Source: Clostridium sp. UBA2485 (GTDB lineage: Bacteria; Bacillota; Clostridia; Clostridiales; Clostridiaceae). Taken from it: a DNA stretch of 7,219 bases. Below, one piece after another: positions 6,883 through 7,219 of this stretch. The position numbers and the translations under genes are program-made. Below the pieces are notes generated by a model that had not been told where the DNA came from, did not search any database, and saw only the letters and a program-made list of their open reading frames with translations. The DNA lies in assembly GCF_002341865.1 (NCBI RefSeq), contig NZ_DDOV01000088.1:27084-34302 (forward strand), given 5' to 3'. Each line of letters opens with the position of its first letter. Position 1 is the first letter of the stretch.

Positions 6883-6982
6883 CACCCCTGGGGTCTATAA
6901 CAAAATTTTAGGTTTTAAAGCAAAATTAAAATAGCTACAAAAATCCAATCTGTAGCTACTTTCTATATAGACCCCTGGGGTG
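6883..6982. repeat. 100-bp element with 17-bp terminal inverted repeats
   Basis: CACCCCTGGGGTCTATA (6883-6899) is inverted at 6966-6982 with one mismatch. The CCCCTGGGG core of each arm is itself a palindrome. The right arm overlaps the left arm of structured element copy 2. The inside holds the terminator-like hairpin at 6932-6958. It could be a small MITE inserted into unit 2, or part of the unit's own fold. Confidence 0.5.
6921..6958 (-). terminator. Terminator-like hairpin, unit 2
   Basis: On the minus strand the 8-bp stem TAGCTACA/TGTAGCTA (6958-6951 with 6939-6932) is followed by TTTTAATTTT. It occupies the same place in unit 2 as the 6536-6560 hairpin does in unit 1, with a different stem sequence. 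It could also end a gene lying beyond the right edge. Confidence 0.45.
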
Positions 6983-7099
6983 CAGTATGGTATGGCACAA
7001 TAATTACAACATTAGAGAATGCTTAAAATATATTGCCTATCTCCATAATTCTAATTTAAGCTCACTGGCTTTGCTCCGAACTATGCTGCACCTCAGGGG
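6972..7099 (-). repeat. Structured element copy 2; possible RNA
   Basis: The arms CCCCTGGGGTGCAGTATGG (6972) and the inverted ATGCTGCACCTCAGGGG (to 7099) pair with one or two mismatches. The inner stem GCTTAAA/TTTAAGC (7021-7027 and 7055-7061) differs from copy 1 but sits at the matching place. The loop again carries ATGGAGAT on the minus strand, 387 nt from the copy 1 loop. The minus strand also reads TTCGGAGCAA inside the closing stem, against TTCGGAACAA in copy 1. Confidence 0.55.
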
Positions 7100-7108
7100 A
7101 ACCCTTAT

Positions 7109-7219
7109 ACAATTGAGAATTGACTATTGACAATGGAGAATTACTGATACTTCTCCTTTATGGAGAAGTCTTAAATTGTTTTATTAAAAATCTCTCTAAA
7201 GAAATTAATTTATAAAATT
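7109..7219. repeat. MITE-like repeat copy 4, cut by window edge
   Basis: It begins ACAATTGAGAATTGAC and has the perfect hairpin ACTTCTCC/GGAGAAGT at 7149-7156 and 7162-7169. It ends in AAAGAAATTAATTTATAAAATT, which is the first arm and loop of the 11-bp hairpin seen in copies 1 and 2. It is therefore a longer form than copy 3. Confidence 0.65.

Larger units (their letters stand above)
6456..7219. repeat. Imperfect tandem duplication with period of about 388 bp
   Basis: Matching landmarks recur at nearly constant distance: AGGTGTAG/TTATAATTT at 6460 and 6852 (392), a hairpin at 6536 and 6932 (396), CCCTGGGGTGCAGTAT at 6587 and 6973 (386), AACCCTT at 6712 and 7100 (388), and ACAATTGAGAATTGAC at 6721 and 7109 (388). 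The two units are diverged, especially between 6484 and 6586, so the duplication is not recent. The second unit runs off the window. No coding frame is seen in either unit. Confidence 0.7.

Noticed and set aside
6985..7005. TGGCAC-like sigma-54 promoter on the plus strand
   Set aside because: The -12 GC element is absent (TTACA instead of TTGCA) and no plus-strand gene follows.
7055..7085. GCAAAGCC on the minus strand as a c-di-GMP-I (GEMM) riboswitch
   Set aside because: The other hallmarks of GEMM-I, including the GCAAACC block and the second arm, are not present, and copy 1 lacks GCAAAGCC.
6456..7219. CRISPR array or attC-type integron array
   Set aside because: Repeat units are about 388 bp and internally structured, with no short regular spacers, integrase gene or core GTTRRRY/RYYYAAC pair.

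Overview
The window is very AT-rich. All genes lie on the minus strand and use Clostridium-like signals: purine-rich ribosome binding sites and GTG or TTG starts beside ATG. The protein sequences also resemble clostridial ones. The best reading is a Clostridium sensu stricto chromosome (species not determinable here), in a nonulosonic-acid (pseudaminic-acid type) glycosylation locus of the kind that usually serves flagellin or surface glycans. Assignments come from motif recognition only; no database was searched.

Read in the direction of transcription (right to left), positions 5998 to 211 hold: a PseB-type UDP-GlcNAc dehydratase/epimerase broken by a frameshift near its C-terminus; an SpsF/PseF-type CMP-sugar synthetase broken by a frameshift at a short TA tract; an intact PseH-type N-acetyltransferase; only the first ~54 codons of a PseI/NeuB-type synthase; then, joined directly to that stump, a family-2 glycosyltransferase lacking its start, which runs through a frameshift into a methyltransferase-like segment. 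A single in-frame TAG separates that segment from a ~600-codon region ending in a polysialyltransferase-like domain. No PseC aminotransferase or PseG hydrolase gene is present. In PseB, SpsF and the GT2/methyltransferase the frame moves in the same sense (as from loss of 2 nt or gain of 1 nt). The SpsF, PseI and GT2 segments also lack residues their families normally conserve. The locus therefore looks like a decaying, internally deleted glycan operon that cannot make the sugar alone.

Both ends of the operon carry same-orientation copies of a non-coding repeat family, a MITE-like element with AATTGACAAT-type terminal inverted repeats. Hairpins inside these copies keep their pairing while their sequence changes. 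Two more copies lie further right.

The gene-free right end (about 6200-7219) is built from an approximately 388-bp imperfect tandem duplication. Each unit carries a ~125-bp structured element with a long closing stem, an inner covarying stem and a conserved loop. On the minus strand this is followed by a terminator-like hairpin with T-rich tail, and each unit also carries a copy of the MITE. This paired, covarying, terminator-linked element is the best candidate here for something undescribed: a structured RNA or a new MITE family.
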